DNA from: Pseudoflavonifractor sp. An44
GTDB taxonomy: Bacteria > Bacillota > Clostridia > Oscillospirales > Oscillospiraceae
Assembly (NCBI RefSeq): GCF_002161675.1
Contig: NZ_NFIH01000014.1
Coordinates: 1-64,000 of the forward strand
DNA length: 64,000 nucleotides
Direction: 5' to 3'
The translations under genes and the position numbers were made by a program. The stretch's first letter is position 1; each line of letters opens with the position of its first letter. The notes below the pieces were generated by a model. It was not told where the DNA came from. It made no database searches and saw only the letters and a list, made by a program, of their open reading frames with translations. Shown piece by piece: positions 35,497 through 44,415 of this stretch.

Positions 35497-35883
35497 TTAT
35501 GCGGGTTTGAAAGGCTCTAAAGCGTGACATTTATGCCTTTGTTTCCGCTTTCGCTCGGCGGCTTTGATTTTCTTCATGCGTCCGGCGCAGTCCGGGCAGT
35601 ATTTTCCCCGGTTTGACTTGGGGACAAAGGCCGCGCCGCAGACGGCACATCGTTTCCGGCTCCCCCGATACAAGAGGGCGGCGGCCAGTTCCCCGTCAAG
35701 GGGCAGGACAGCCACACGGAACCACCGGCACATGAGAGAAAGGGAAATGCTCTGGACACACACGCAAGGCTCCCCGTCATCTAACAGCAGGCAGTTCCCC
35801 CCGTCGTAGTTACAGCACTCATGCACCAGCCGCCGCGCCCGCCGGTGCTGGCGGTAGTCCATGCGGGGCAGCTTATCGCTCAT
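35497..35883 (-). CDS. Cysteine-rich VLP domain protein of element A
   Basis: A 128-residue protein starting MSDKLPRMDYRQHRRARRLV at 35883. It contains CCNYDGGNCLLLDDGEPCVC, the FRVAVLPLD stretch that corresponds to the VLP motif, and a zinc-ribbon RCAVCGAAFVP ... YCPDC, then a basic tail. It overlaps the relaxase stop by 11 nt, so it belongs to the mobilisation module. Probably a zinc protein acting with the relaxase; unproven. Homologous to 7244-7618 and to the fragments at 158 and 2143. Confidence 0.8.
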   Translation of the reverse strand: MSDKLPRMDYRQHRRARRLVHECCNYDGGNCLLLDDGEPCVCVQSISLSLMCRWFRVAVLPLDGELAAALLYRGSRKRCAVCGAAFVPKSNRGKYCPDCAGRMKKIKAAERKRKQRHKCHALEPFKPA

Positions 35884-37507
35884 GGCTCTGCTCCTTTCTG
35901 CGGTGCGGCTCGCTCCGGCGCAAAATCTGGTCGATGTTCCGCTTGACGGTCTGCAACTCCGTGTACCGCTGCTTCTGTTCGTGGTAGGTGTTATACAGGC
36001 TGGATTTCTTGGAAACAAGCTGCTCGATCTCGTCCTGCAACGCTTTCCGGGCGGGCAGCTTGGTAATGCCATGCTCCCGGAAATACCGGGCGGCTGCGTC
36101 GGCTATGATAAAATCGCTCTCATGTGCCTGCCGGTATGCGGCGCGGGCTTTCTCGGATTTCTGCGCTTTCAGCCCGTCGCGGGCGGGCTTGGTCTTGGCG
36201 TAGGCAAGTACCTGCCGCTGCAACTCCTTTTTCCCTTGCAGCTTCGTTTCCAGTGCTTTCAGCTTGCCGCTGGTCTGGCGCATTTCCTGATAGGCGGTAT
36301 CAACGGCGGCTTCCAACTGCTCCGGGGAAGTGAAGCCGTATTCCTGATACACATTCAGCGTCGCGGCCATTTGTTTGAGGTTGTGCATGGTCGCCCAGCG
36401 TTCATAGCCCCGGCCTTTGCCCTCGGCTTTCTTCTGCTCAATGTCCACAAGCCGCTGCACACCGTCCTGTTTCGGGGCGGTTTGAGGGGCTTTTGTGGGC
36501 TGTATGCCGGTTTTCCCACGCCGGGGGTATTCGAGTATGGCCGCGGCCTTTTCTGTGGCTCTGGCGGCGTTCTGCTCCAAAACGGCAAGGACAGCGGCGC
36601 GGTCAAAGTCGTCACCCAGCTTCCGGGCGGTAATGGGCTTTGTCCTGTCCGGCGTAAGGTAGGAAAGCCGCCCCCGGCTCTCCTTGACGGCCACGCCCTC
36701 CCGCAGCAGCAGAGAGGAAAAGTCCTCGAATGAGGCCGCTGTAGACAGCGCGGCGCGTATGGTCTGCCGCAGCTTCTCCTTGTTCGTTTCAAACTTGGTC
36801 TGCCGGGGCGTGATACCGCCTGCAATCATGGGGGCGTTCTGCTTGTCCAGTGCGGCCTGTCCCTTTTTCTGCGCCCAATACTCCCGGTCTGTGACGCGGT
36901 TCTTGCTGCCGTTCAAGAGGTCGATTTGGTAAAGCCCCTCCCGGTGGCACATCTCCATGACTTCGGACTTGAAGTAGCGCAAGGCCGCGTCGGTACAGCG
37001 GTGCTTGCAGCCGGCTTTCGTGTCGGCTGGCCTGTCCATGTAGGGCAGGAACGGCACTTCCTCAATCCGCAGGCTGTTAATGACGATATGCACATGGATA
37101 TTTCCGCTGTGGTTATGCCCGTCCGGGTGGGTGCATACAAGGGCTTGGTGGCCGGGGAAATGCTCGGCGCAAAACTTCTCGCCCAACTCCTGCGCCCGGT
37201 CTACGGTCAAGCCGTTGTCCGGGCCGTCCCGTGGGTCAAAGCTGATGATATAGTGGTGGCTTTTCACATCTTCCCGCCGCTGGTTCTTCTCATAGCGGAG
37301 ATTTGCCCGCATACAGGCAACGGCAAAATCCTCCCCGCCGCAGTTCAGCGTGGACAGCCGGTAGTCCTCGCGGGGGATAAGCCTGCCGGTTTCATCAAGG
37401 ACAGGCTTCATGGTAAACTCGTCATGCTCAAACAGCAGGTATTGTTCGGCGGCTCCGTAGTCGGCGTTTTTAGAGTTGATATGCTTGAGTGTTGCCAACT
37501 GCGTCAC
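35873..37507 (-). CDS. MobA/MobL-type relaxase (MobP-like)
   Basis: A 544-residue relaxase. The three-histidine metal motif is NIHVHIVINSLR (about residue 133-144); the region SHHYIISFDPRDGP and a conserved first Tyr-rich N-terminus (YGAAEQYLLFEHDEF) fit the relaxase domain. The C-terminal half is helical and coiled-coil rich. It nicks at oriT and pilots the strand through a T4SS supplied by the ICE. It overlaps mobC and the VLP gene, forming a compact operon. An oriT candidate lies upstream of mobC. Confidence 0.88.
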   Translation of the reverse strand: MTQLATLKHINSKNADYGAAEQYLLFEHDEFTMKPVLDETGRLIPREDYRLSTLNCGGEDFAVACMRANLRYEKNQRREDVKSHHYIISFDPRDGPDNGLTVDRAQELGEKFCAEHFPGHQALVCTHPDGHNHSGNIHVHIVINSLRIEEVPFLPYMDRPADTKAGCKHRCTDAALRYFKSEVMEMCHREGLYQIDLLNGSKNRVTDREYWAQKKGQAALDKQNAPMIAGGITPRQTKFETNKEKLRQTIRAALSTAASFEDFSSLLLREGVAVKESRGRLSYLTPDRTKPITARKLGDDFDRAAVLAVLEQNAARATEKAAAILEYPRRGKTGIQPTKAPQTAPKQDGVQRLVDIEQKKAEGKGRGYERWATMHNLKQMAATLNVYQEYGFTSPEQLEAAVDTAYQEMRQTSGKLKALETKLQGKKELQRQVLAYAKTKPARDGLKAQKSEKARAAYRQAHESDFIIADAAARYFREHGITKLPARKALQDEIEQLVSKKSSLYNTYHEQKQRYTELQTVKRNIDQILRRSEPHRRKEQSHER

Positions 37508-37868
37508 CTACTTTCTTGAGGACTTCATACTTGAGGGCGGCAAGGTCGGCTATGGCGGCGCGTACCTCGCCGGACAGCGCGTTATAGGGTACGCCGTACT
37601 CGTTCAGATACCGGGCAATCTGGTTGAGGTTGCCGCCAATCTTGCCATACTCGGCGGCCAGCTTTCCAACAGCGGAGAGCAGTTCATCATTGACCGCCGA
37701 CACATGGATTACGGGGCGTATAGTCGCCCGCCGTATCGCCTGCCGGAGAAATTCGGACTGGCTGATACCATAGGGCGCAAGCCGCGCTGTGAAGTCGGCG
37801 TATTCTTCTTCGGACAGCCGGGTTTTCACAACGCGGCTGCGGTGGGGTGTGTTGTATCGCTTCGGCAT
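37470..37868 (-). CDS. mobC: MobC-like relaxosome protein of element A
   Basis: A 132-residue protein from ATG 37868 (GGAGG 10 nt before). An Arc-type ribbon-helix-helix (VVKTRLSEEEYADFTARLAP, GISQSEFLRQAIRR) is followed by the MobC signature GGNLNQIARYLNEYGV. It binds oriT and assists the relaxase encoded directly downstream, with which it overlaps by 38 nt. Confidence 0.87.
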   Translation of the reverse strand: MPKRYNTPHRSRVVKTRLSEEEYADFTARLAPYGISQSEFLRQAIRRATIRPVIHVSAVNDELLSAVGKLAAEYGKIGGNLNQIARYLNEYGVPYNALSGEVRAAIADLAALKYEVLKKVGDAVGNTQAYQL

Positions 37869-38159
37869 AGGCTGTAAACCTCCTTTCACTTATCACAAAA
37901 AATAGGCTGGTCTGTTAGGTATTTCCGGGGCAGTTCTCGCAAAAAAATGGCCTGCCGGACGGAAATATTTTTGCGGCGCAAGCCGCCATAGCAGGGTTTG
38001 GGGAAGGCACTCCCCAACAAGTTTCCCGCGAGGGGCAAAACCGCAGAATTGCGGATTTTGGCACCGTGGTAGAAACTTGCTCTCCGTGACTGCAAACTTT
38101 CTCTCACTTCCGTCCGCCACTTTTTTGGAAAACTGCAACCACAAAAGTTTGTTTCTCTT

Positions 38160-38285
38160 TTTCTGCTACTACTAATCCTGTAAAGGGCATTCCTGCCCGC
38201 TTTCGCTAAAATGACACCGGACGCAGTGGTTTCTACCCGGTGTTGGAGAAATCCTTTCTCTTTGCCCTCTACTACGGGTAAATGC
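38160..38285. other. Candidate oriT region of element A
   Basis: The non-coding stretch 37890-38382 upstream of mobC holds TAATCCTG|TAAAG at about 38173-38185, which fits the ATCCTG|Y nick consensus of P-type (RP4-like) origins. About 50 nt on lie nested inverted repeats TACCCG / CGGGTA (38234-38280) and GAGAAA / TTTCTC (38246-38260). The frames here are broken or repetitive. The assignment is by position and short motif only. Confidence 0.4.
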
Positions 38286-38382
38286 TCCAAATGCCAAACA
38301 CCAGGGCAGAAAAATTCCCTCCTCGCTTACTACTACAACCGGCAGGGGGCAAAATGGCCGGGAGCGGAGCCGGACAACAAAA

Positions 38383-38416
38383 AAAGCAGTAAATCTTTTT
38401 CAAGACTTACTGCTTT
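38383..38416. terminator. Terminator after the HTH/sigma-like genes
   Basis: AAAGCAGTAA / TTACTGCTTT, a perfect 10-bp stem, with an A-run before it on the plus strand so that a T-run follows on the minus strand. It closes the transcript of the two regulator genes at 38452-39079. Confidence 0.75.
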
Positions 38417-38451
38417 CGCTGGCCGCGTCGGTGGCGGCTGGTATTCAGTTT

Positions 38452-38664
38452 TTATGACTTGTCCGGTGGTTCGTCAAGCCGGAACTTGAATTGACAGTCA
38501 ATTAACCGCTGCTTTACATAGTCCTCCACCTCGGCGTTGACCTGCCCGTTCACTTTTGAGAAATAGCGGATATATCCGGCGTAGTGGAGCAGGACAGCGT
38601 TCACGGCTTCTGGGTCGCCCTCACGGGCTTTGAGGATTGTTTCATAGGGGAGAAGTCTACTCAT
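38452..38664 (-). CDS. HTH_16-like conjugative transposon protein
   Basis: A 70-residue protein (YETILKAREGDPEAVNAVLL, GQVNAEVEDYVKQRLIDCQF) of the small helix-turn-helix family found with sigma-like regulators in Tn916/Tn1549-like elements. Its start overlaps the sigma-like gene stop by 8 nt. Homologous to the gene at 643-903. Confidence 0.8.
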   Translation of the reverse strand: MSRLLPYETILKAREGDPEAVNAVLLHYAGYIRYFSKVNGQVNAEVEDYVKQRLIDCQFKFRLDEPPDKS

Positions 38665-39079
38665 ACCGGCTCACCCCCATTTCTTCGCGTAGCCGCTGCA
38701 AGGCAAGCTGGATATGCCGCCCCGCTGTGCTGCGTGACCGGCCAATACACGCGCCGATCACGCGCTGCGGCTGGCGCAGAAAGTAATAGCGCAGGATTTC
38801 TTCCCGCGTCTGCTCCGGCAAAACAGAGATCGCGTCGGCAAGGGCGGCGTTGCAGAGCAGGACGGTCTGACCGCAGACGGTAAATGGGTATTCCTCGTCC
38901 GGCTCCGACGCGGCAAACTGGACAAACTTCTCGTTCATCAGATAGTCAAGGGAAACTTGCCGTTCCCATTGCCGTTTAAGCTTCAAAATCTTGTCCAAGG
39001 CGGCACAGCGGATAACAGTCTTGCAAAAGGCGTTGTACCTGCGCTGGATATATTCTTGATAGGCTATCTGGTCGGTCAT
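38657..39079 (-). CDS. Sigma-70-like HTH regulator
   Basis: A 140-residue protein starting MTDQIAYQEYIQRRYNAFCK, with a region-4-like helix-turn-helix near the end (LPEQTREEILRYYFLRQPQR, IGRSRSTAGRHIQLALQRLR). These proteins are typical regulators of ICE and mobilisable elements, related to Tn916 Orf7-type sigma-like factors. The ATG at 39079 has AAAGGGG 8 nt before it. It precedes and overlaps the HTH_16-like gene. Confidence 0.82.
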   Translation of the reverse strand: MTDQIAYQEYIQRRYNAFCKTVIRCAALDKILKLKRQWERQVSLDYLMNEKFVQFAASEPDEEYPFTVCGQTVLLCNAALADAISVLPEQTREEILRYYFLRQPQRVIGACIGRSRSTAGRHIQLALQRLREEMGVSRYE

Positions 39080-39168
39080 GGAAATTCCCCTTTCTGAATA
39101 ATAGTGCGGGGCGGTGGCACTTCTTGCTGTCGCCCCTTGATTGCCTACCAGCAAAGGCGGGCGGGGCT

Positions 39169-39210
39169 GTCAACGGCTGCGCATATGCGCCGTTCATCTT
39201 GACCGTTGAC
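39169..39210. promoter_or_regulatory. Inverted repeats upstream of the sigma-like gene
   Basis: GTCAACGG (39169-39176) and CCGTTGAC (39203-39210) form an 8-bp inverted repeat enclosing a second palindrome, GCGCATATGCGC. It lies between the methyltransferase stop and the sigma-like gene start and could be an operator or a terminator stem without a T-run. Confidence 0.35.
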
Positions 39211-39250
39211 TGGCTCGGCTGGGTTTGCTATTTACCCGACAAACTTGAAT

Positions 39251-40018
39251 TTATTTTAAGCTATCACGTTTTACCTTCTTAAGCCTTACTATCATTACCA
39301 TAGGAATTTCTTTGTTGGTTTTAAAACATTCTTCATAAAATCCATCAATGACAAATCCAGCTCTAAAACAAAGGTTAAAAATATCTTGTATGGAACGATG
39401 ATAATAAATCTGCTCTTTCGGTTGCCCTTCAATCGCTATATCATAGTAACTGTGCGGTGTCATATATTTTTCAGTCAACGTGACAAAACAAGGGTGTTGC
39501 GTTGCAAAGACAAAAATTCCGCTTTCCTGCAACAGTTCATAAACAGCCATAAGAAGTGGTTCAATATCCGTAATATCCATAATTGCCATATTAGAAACTG
39601 CTTTCGTAAAGGCTCGATTTCTTTTTAATTCTAATATACTTTTTCTATCGGTCGCATCCGCCACACAAAATTCAATTTGTTTTGCATATTGTGATTGCCG
39701 TCTTTTAGCCAATTCTATCATTTTTTTGCTGTAATCAAAAGCGACAACCGAAGCGCCTCTTTGTGCAAGATACGAAGAATAATTTCCATTGCCACACGCA
39801 ATATCCAAAATGTAATCCGCAGGATTAGGAGATAGAAGTTCCGTTACTTTGGGACGCACTACCTCTCTGTGAAATTCATTAGATTCGTCACCCATTGCAT
39901 TATCCCAAAATTGTGCGTTCTCCTCCCAGATTTTTTTACTTTCCTCTGTTCCCATGTTCTCTCCCACTCCCCAAATTTGCTTTTTTGCTTCCATTAAATC
40001 TTCCTTACTATATTCCAT
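39251..40018 (-). CDS. Class I SAM-dependent methyltransferase
   Basis: A 255-residue protein from ATG 40018 behind GGAGGGTAACA. The Rossmann motif I is ILDIACGNGNYSSYLAQRGA, followed by VVAFDYSKKMIELAKRR and CVADATD. This fits a small-molecule or unspecified methyltransferase fold; target unknown. It is AT-rich and follows tet(W) by 50 nt on the same strand, so it may be co-transcribed with it as accessory cargo. It lacks features of Erm-type rRNA methylases. Confidence 0.8.
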   Translation of the reverse strand: MEYSKEDLMEAKKQIWGVGENMGTEESKKIWEENAQFWDNAMGDESNEFHREVVRPKVTELLSPNPADYILDIACGNGNYSSYLAQRGASVVAFDYSKKMIELAKRRQSQYAKQIEFCVADATDRKSILELKRNRAFTKAVSNMAIMDITDIEPLLMAVYELLQESGIFVFATQHPCFVTLTEKYMTPHSYYDIAIEGQPKEQIYYHRSIQDIFNLCFRAGFVIDGFYEECFKTNKEIPMVMIVRLKKVKRDSLK

Positions 40019-40068
40019 TGTTACCCTCCATAACTTCTGATTGTTGCCGTCTTGACGATTATGTATCT

Positions 40069-41988
40069 TTACATTACCTTCTGAAACATATGGCGCACCT
40101 TGTCCAGGCGGCTGTTTGGACGGCGGGGCTGGATGACCGGCTGACCGACAGCGGCCTGATATCCTTTCAGCTCTGTAAGGCATACGCTCCGCCCGTTGGT
40201 GTAAAAGGCCAGATCAGTACGGTATGCCTGTATACAGCGGGCGGGAATCTCGCCAGTAAAGACAACTTCATCCTTTTTTACCTGGGCCGTTTCGATGGTG
40301 GCACAGTATTTCGGTGCATCATGATAAGCCCTGGAAAGGTATTCCTGGGGCGCATAGAGGATGAAGGAGAGATAAGGTTCCAGCAGCTGCGTCCCCGATT
40401 CCTTCAATGCCTGTTCCAATACAATCGGGGCCAATGAGCGGAAGTCCGCCGGCGTGCTGACCGGACTGTAATAAAGCCCGTATTCAAAGCAAATCTTACA
40501 GTCCGTTACGTTCCAGCCGAACAAGCCCTGCTCCAGCCCGTAACGGATACCATCCCTGACAGCGTTTTGAAAACTCTGGTTCAAGTATCCCAGCGAAACC
40601 CGGCTCTCGTATTGTACACCGGAGCCAAGCGAGAGTGGTGTAACAGACAGTCCTATGGATGCCCAAAACGGGTTGGGCGGCACCTCGATATGAATGGTGT
40701 GGCTGGCTGCTTTGAGCGGCCGCTCCATATAAATGACGGAGGGTTCCTTTACCACTGTTTCAAGCTTGTATTTTTCCGACAGCAAAGCGGAAACAACCTC
40801 CAACTGCACCCGGCCCAAAAAAGAAAGAATGATCTCATGGGTGATGGAATCCACTTCGCAACGCAAAAGCGGGTCAGTATCCGCAAGTTGCGTAAGAGCG
40901 TCCAGCAGCCGTTCTCTTTGCGCTGCCGTTTTCGGCGCAATCGTCGTCCGCAGCATGGGGAGGGGGTCCTCGCGCCACCTTTTACGAGGGAGCCGGGTTT
41001 GGTCCCCTAATACATCGTTTAACCTCACGCTGTCGCTGGGAAGGATAACAATTTCACCCTGATAAGCGGTGTCTGTCCGAACAATTTCCCCTTTGGATGG
41101 AATACGCATCTCTGTGATTTTCAGCTTTTCTCTCCCGGCCAGGGCCACCGTATCCCGCAGGCGCAGCGTTCCGCTGTATAACCGTAGATAGACACGCCGC
41201 TGGCCGCAATCGGTGTACTCAACCTTGAAAACGCTGCCGCATAGGGCGGCGCCCCCCTGTTCCCCAATCGGTTGGAACAGCCCTGTCACCGCATCCATCA
41301 ACGGTTGAATGCCAAGGCCATTTTTGGCGCTGCCATGATAGACTGGGAACAGGGAGGCGTCTTGAACCCGCTGCTGTTCCTCCCGCGCAAGTTTTTCCCG
41401 GCTGATTGGTTCTCCTGCGATATACTTTTCCAATAATTCATCGTTATTTTCGATGACCGCATCCCATGCTTCTATGTCGGTATTTTCCTCCAGGACTATT
41501 TCCGGGGACAGCGACACCGTCTGCTTGATGATAATATCGGCGGAGAGCTTATCCCGAACAGACTGAACCACGCTCTGCAAATCAACGCCAGCCTGGTCGA
41601 TCTTGTTGATAAAGATAACGGTGGGAATGTTCATTTTCCGCAGGGCATGGAACAGAATACGGGTCTGGGCCTGCACGCCATCTTTAGCGGAGATCACCAA
41701 GATGGCCCCATCTAAAACAGCCAAAGAGCGGTACACCTCCGCCAAAAAATCCATGTGGCCGGGCGTATCCACAATGTTAACTTTACATCTGTGCCACTGG
41801 AAGGAAGTGACTGCCGCTTGAATGGTAATCCCACGCTGCCGCTCCAAAAACATGGTGTCCGTCCTCGTTGTCCCTTTTTCGACGCTCCCCGGTTCTGAAA
41901 TGGCTCCGCTGGCATATAGCAGGCTCTCCGTCAAGGTCGTCTTTCCAGCGTCTACATGGGCAAGAATTCCAATATTGATTATTTTCAT
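40069..41988 (-). CDS. tet(W): Tetracycline resistance ribosomal protection protein Tet(W)
   Basis: A 639-residue EF-G-like GTPase, the Tet(W) length. GTPase motifs: [17 protein letters not shown] and NKID; the C-terminal domains IV-V are complete. From memory the whole sequence agrees with Tet(W). It binds tetracycline-blocked ribosomes and releases the drug by GTP hydrolysis. Expression is governed by a leader with short peptides and hairpins at 42026-42310. It is the main resistance cargo of element A and follows GGAGGACAATCAC. Confidence 0.97.
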   Translation of the reverse strand: MKIINIGILAHVDAGKTTLTESLLYASGAISEPGSVEKGTTRTDTMFLERQRGITIQAAVTSFQWHRCKVNIVDTPGHMDFLAEVYRSLAVLDGAILVISAKDGVQAQTRILFHALRKMNIPTVIFINKIDQAGVDLQSVVQSVRDKLSADIIIKQTVSLSPEIVLEENTDIEAWDAVIENNDELLEKYIAGEPISREKLAREEQQRVQDASLFPVYHGSAKNGLGIQPLMDAVTGLFQPIGEQGGAALCGSVFKVEYTDCGQRRVYLRLYSGTLRLRDTVALAGREKLKITEMRIPSKGEIVRTDTAYQGEIVILPSDSVRLNDVLGDQTRLPRKRWREDPLPMLRTTIAPKTAAQRERLLDALTQLADTDPLLRCEVDSITHEIILSFLGRVQLEVVSALLSEKYKLETVVKEPSVIYMERPLKAASHTIHIEVPPNPFWASIGLSVTPLSLGSGVQYESRVSLGYLNQSFQNAVRDGIRYGLEQGLFGWNVTDCKICFEYGLYYSPVSTPADFRSLAPIVLEQALKESGTQLLEPYLSFILYAPQEYLSRAYHDAPKYCATIETAQVKKDEVVFTGEIPARCIQAYRTDLAFYTNGRSVCLTELKGYQAAVGQPVIQPRRPNSRLDKVRHMFQKVM

Positions 41989-42025
41989 GTGATTGTCCTC
42001 CCTTTACAGCCCCAAAGGGCATAAA

Positions 42026-42310
42026 AATCCCCAGCAGTAAAATACTTTTACCACTGGGGATTATAAGTTGCGGACATACACATATACAGCATACACCTGT
42101 TTGTGATTGCTGTTTTTGGGGATATGTCAAAATTGATAAGGCAAAAGTATTCTTAAATTGGGTACAAAAAACTAAGCCCCTACAAAAGGAGCTATCATAA
42201 TCCTTTGTTCCCACTATTTGATTATAGTTTTATTTAAGAATACCTTGCCGCATATTTTTTACTCCTTTTCTGGATTAAATCATTGTATCACATCAGTTTT
42301 AGGAAAGCAA
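42026..42310 (-). promoter_or_regulatory. tet(W) promoter, leader peptides and attenuator
   Basis: On the minus strand TTGCTT (42305-42310), 17 nt, TACAAT (42282-42287) form the promoter. Three short frames follow: MRQGILK (42230-42253, after AAGGAG), MIAPFVGA (42172-42198) and MLYMCMSATYNPQW (42048-42092). The arms 42140-42158 and 42232-42249 are inverted repeats, and AATCCCCAG / CTGGGGATT with GTAAAA / TTTTAC (42026-42062) form a hairpin covering the end of the third frame, with a T-run after it. This matches tetracycline-responsive transcription attenuation as known for tet(M)-type genes. Confidence 0.8.
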
Positions 42311-42349
42311 GTACCTAAAAGAAATTTTTCTTCCCCTTATATGTAACAA

Positions 42350-42460
42350 TCATACCGGCTTCCTAGCGTTCAGAATGTTTTCTGCTGTCTGCTGTGGTGT
42401 TTGGTTGGAATTGTCCAACCAAAAGCCGATCCGTGGTGTTGTCTGCATTTTACTAAATAC
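42350..42460 (-). pseudogene. 3' fragment of an ATP-binding/kinase-like gene
   Basis: The last residues of a minus-strand frame read TTPRIGFWLDNSNQTPQQTA then ENILNARKPV. The DNSNQTPxxTxxxIL pattern recalls the C-terminal end of P-loop nucleoside kinase or phosphotransferase-like proteins often encoded beside resistance genes. The upstream part is not in frame, so only a remnant remains. Low certainty on the family. The rest of 42461-42647 shows a hairpin near 42522-42548 but no gene. Confidence 0.35.
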
Positions 42461-42647
42461 AAATTCAATGTATACAGAAAGATATAAGGAGTGGGAGGGA
42501 TTCCGCCGTAGTTGGCATTGTAGGAAAATCCAAAAGTTTAGATTTTCCCACAATGCTTATCTTTTGGTCTTTGGTTCGGAATAGTGTAGTGCTGGCGGTC
42601 TATCTCTTGTTTTCGGTTGCTTGCTTCCTTACCGTACATGAGCATTA

Positions 42648-42769
42648 GCTCCGGGATTGTCATTTCCATATCCTTCCAAAAGATTGATGACGCCCCACGC
42701 ACCCAAACCGGCGCCCAGCGCAACAACCAAAATCTGCAGGGTATCAATAGCAGAAGTGAAAAAACTCAT
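42648..42769 (-). pseudogene. Maff2 family protein, 5' part (split by element A)
   Basis: Starts at ATG 42769 behind AAGGAGG. It encodes MSFFTSAIDTLQILVVALGA, then GLGAWGVINLLEGYGNDNPG, before the GC core where element A begins. Fused to 31209-31301 it gives 71 codons including the stop, in frame. The N-terminal part holds the first membrane segment. Confidence 0.9.
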
Positions 42770-42842
42770 ATTGGGTAATTACCTCCTTATCAAATGAAAA
42801 ATGATAGTGTTGTGGCCGTTTTTGGCCTGAAACGCAAAAAAA

Positions 42843-42881
42843 GCCGCCCGCTGCTTGAAGAAAGAACAAACAGCGGGCGGC
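42843..42881. terminator. Hairpin between virD4 and maff2
   Basis: GCCGCCCGCTG / CAGCGGGCGGC, a perfect 11-bp stem, preceded on the plus strand by an A-run, giving a T-run on the minus strand. It could attenuate transcription between virD4 and maff2, adjusting stoichiometry of the small membrane protein. Confidence 0.65.
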
Positions 42882-42977
42882 GAGCGCAGGCGTACATCCT
42901 GCGGATTGTGAGTAAATTTAGGAGAATCACGGCTCCTTACCAATAGGCACCTCCTTGAAATGGGCATAAAAAAATAA

Positions 42978-43018
42978 GGCCCGCCGAAAAGAAAAAGGAT
43001 TTTGCAAATCGGCGGGTC
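42978..43018 (-). terminator. Hairpin at the virD4 stop
   Basis: GGCCCGCCGA pairs with TCGGCGGGTC (one G-T) around a 21-nt loop, followed on the minus strand by a T-run (A-run at 42969-42974). It lies directly at the virD4 stop codon. Two hairpins in the 230-nt gap before maff2 suggest partial termination here. Confidence 0.6.
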
Positions 43019-44415
43019 TATTCGGTATCGTCTGCGGATTCTTCCGCCAGCTCGGACGGGCTGATCTCATAATTGAGGAACAGATCGTCCGGCCTCATCC
43101 GCAAGCGGGTAGACAGGTATTTCTCTATATCGAAAGTGTTTTTCGGGTTGAAATCCGAAAGGTACTTATAATTGGGGTGCTGGGTAATATCGTATTTTTT
43201 GGACAGGAAGGGCCGGACGCCGCGCACCTGCAGCAGACACTTCCCGCCGTCCATCACGGCAAGCTCATCCATGGACATCAGATCTTTGCCCAGCTTTTGG
43301 AAATTCTGCCCGTGGGATTCCTGCGTACCCTTCGTGACACTGGTGTTATACATATCAATCGTTTCTTTCCCCAGCAGGGCGCTCCAGCTTTTCAGGGTAG
43401 TTTCCTCCTTTCCGCCCAGGAACAAGCTGGAATCACAGTTGCCGATGATGGTGTCCATGTTATCCTTATACAGTGCTTTCAACTGGCTCTGCGCCTGCAG
43501 CACCAGGCAGGCCGAAATCTCTCTTGACCGAATTGTTGCCATGAGTTTTTCGAGGTTTGGGATCTGCCCAATGTTCGCTGCCTCATCAATCAAACAGCGC
43601 ACATGCACCGGCAGCCGGCCTCCGTATTTATCATCCGCCCTTTCACAAAGCAAGTTAAAAAGCTGGGTATAGGCCATGCTGACAAGGAAGTTGAAAGTGG
43701 CGTCCGTATCGGAAATGATAAAAAACAGGGCTGTTTTCCGGTCCCCGACCAAATCCAGCTCCAGTTCGTCATACATGGTGATCTCCCGGACTTCCGCAAT
43801 ATCAAAGGGTGCTAATCTGGCTCCGCAGGAAATCAGGATTGACTTTGCTGTTTTTCCTGCCGCCAGTTTATACTTCTTGTATTGCCTGAGGGCGAAGTGG
43901 TCCGGGTCTTTCTGCTCCAAAGCGTCAAAGAGAAGGTCAACCGCATTTTTGAATGATTCATCATCCTCACGGACCTCCATGACATTTATCATTTCTACCA
44001 AAGTGGAGAAGTTCTGCTCATTCTTGGGAGCCTCATAATAGATGTAGCCGATCAAAGCCGTGTAAAGCAACGTCTCGGCCTTCACCCAAAAATCGTCCCC
44101 GGATTTGCCTTCCCCTTTCGTATTGGCGATCAGTACCGTAACCAGTTTTAATATATCCTTCTCCGAATGTAGATACGCAAAAGGGTTATAGTGCATACTT
44201 TTCTTAAAGTTAATGGTATTAAATACCTTGATCTGATAAGGCTCATAAATGATCTTGCCTTTCTTATTGCGTAGGGGCTTGCCGTCCTTGCCCAGCCTGG
44301 GAGCGCCGCGGGACAGCAGCTTTCCGCACTCCACCAGGACAGTACCCTTCGGATCTGTCACTACATAGGAGGAATGGAGCTGCATCAAGTTCGGCTTGAT
44401 GAAGAAGCGGGTTTT
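43018..44415 (-). pseudogene. virD4: VirD4/TraG coupling protein, 3' part after the intron-like insert
   Basis: Begins at the Walker A lysine (KTRFFIKPNLMQLHSSYVVT) and runs 465 residues to TGA-type end (ESADDTE). Contains DPKGTVLVECG, Walker B VRCLIDEAANIGQIPNLEKL and the coupling protein end. VirD4 ATPases recruit relaxosomes to the T4SS. The preceding 334 nt interrupt the P-loop and carry stops in frame, so full VirD4 needs removal of that insert plus element B. The ATG-containing frame extending upstream into the insert (to 44499) would lack the P-loop glycines and is unlikely to be the product. Confidence 0.9.

Noticed and set aside
37886..38290. A 134-aa minus-strand frame upstream of mobC in element A
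   Set aside because: Low-complexity, no homologous pattern, and it overlaps the inverted repeats and nick-like motif; better read as non-coding oriT region.
39251..40018. SAM methyltransferase next to tet(W) as an Erm-type resistance gene
   Set aside because: It has the general small-molecule class I layout and lacks Erm motifs and an Erm-like leader.
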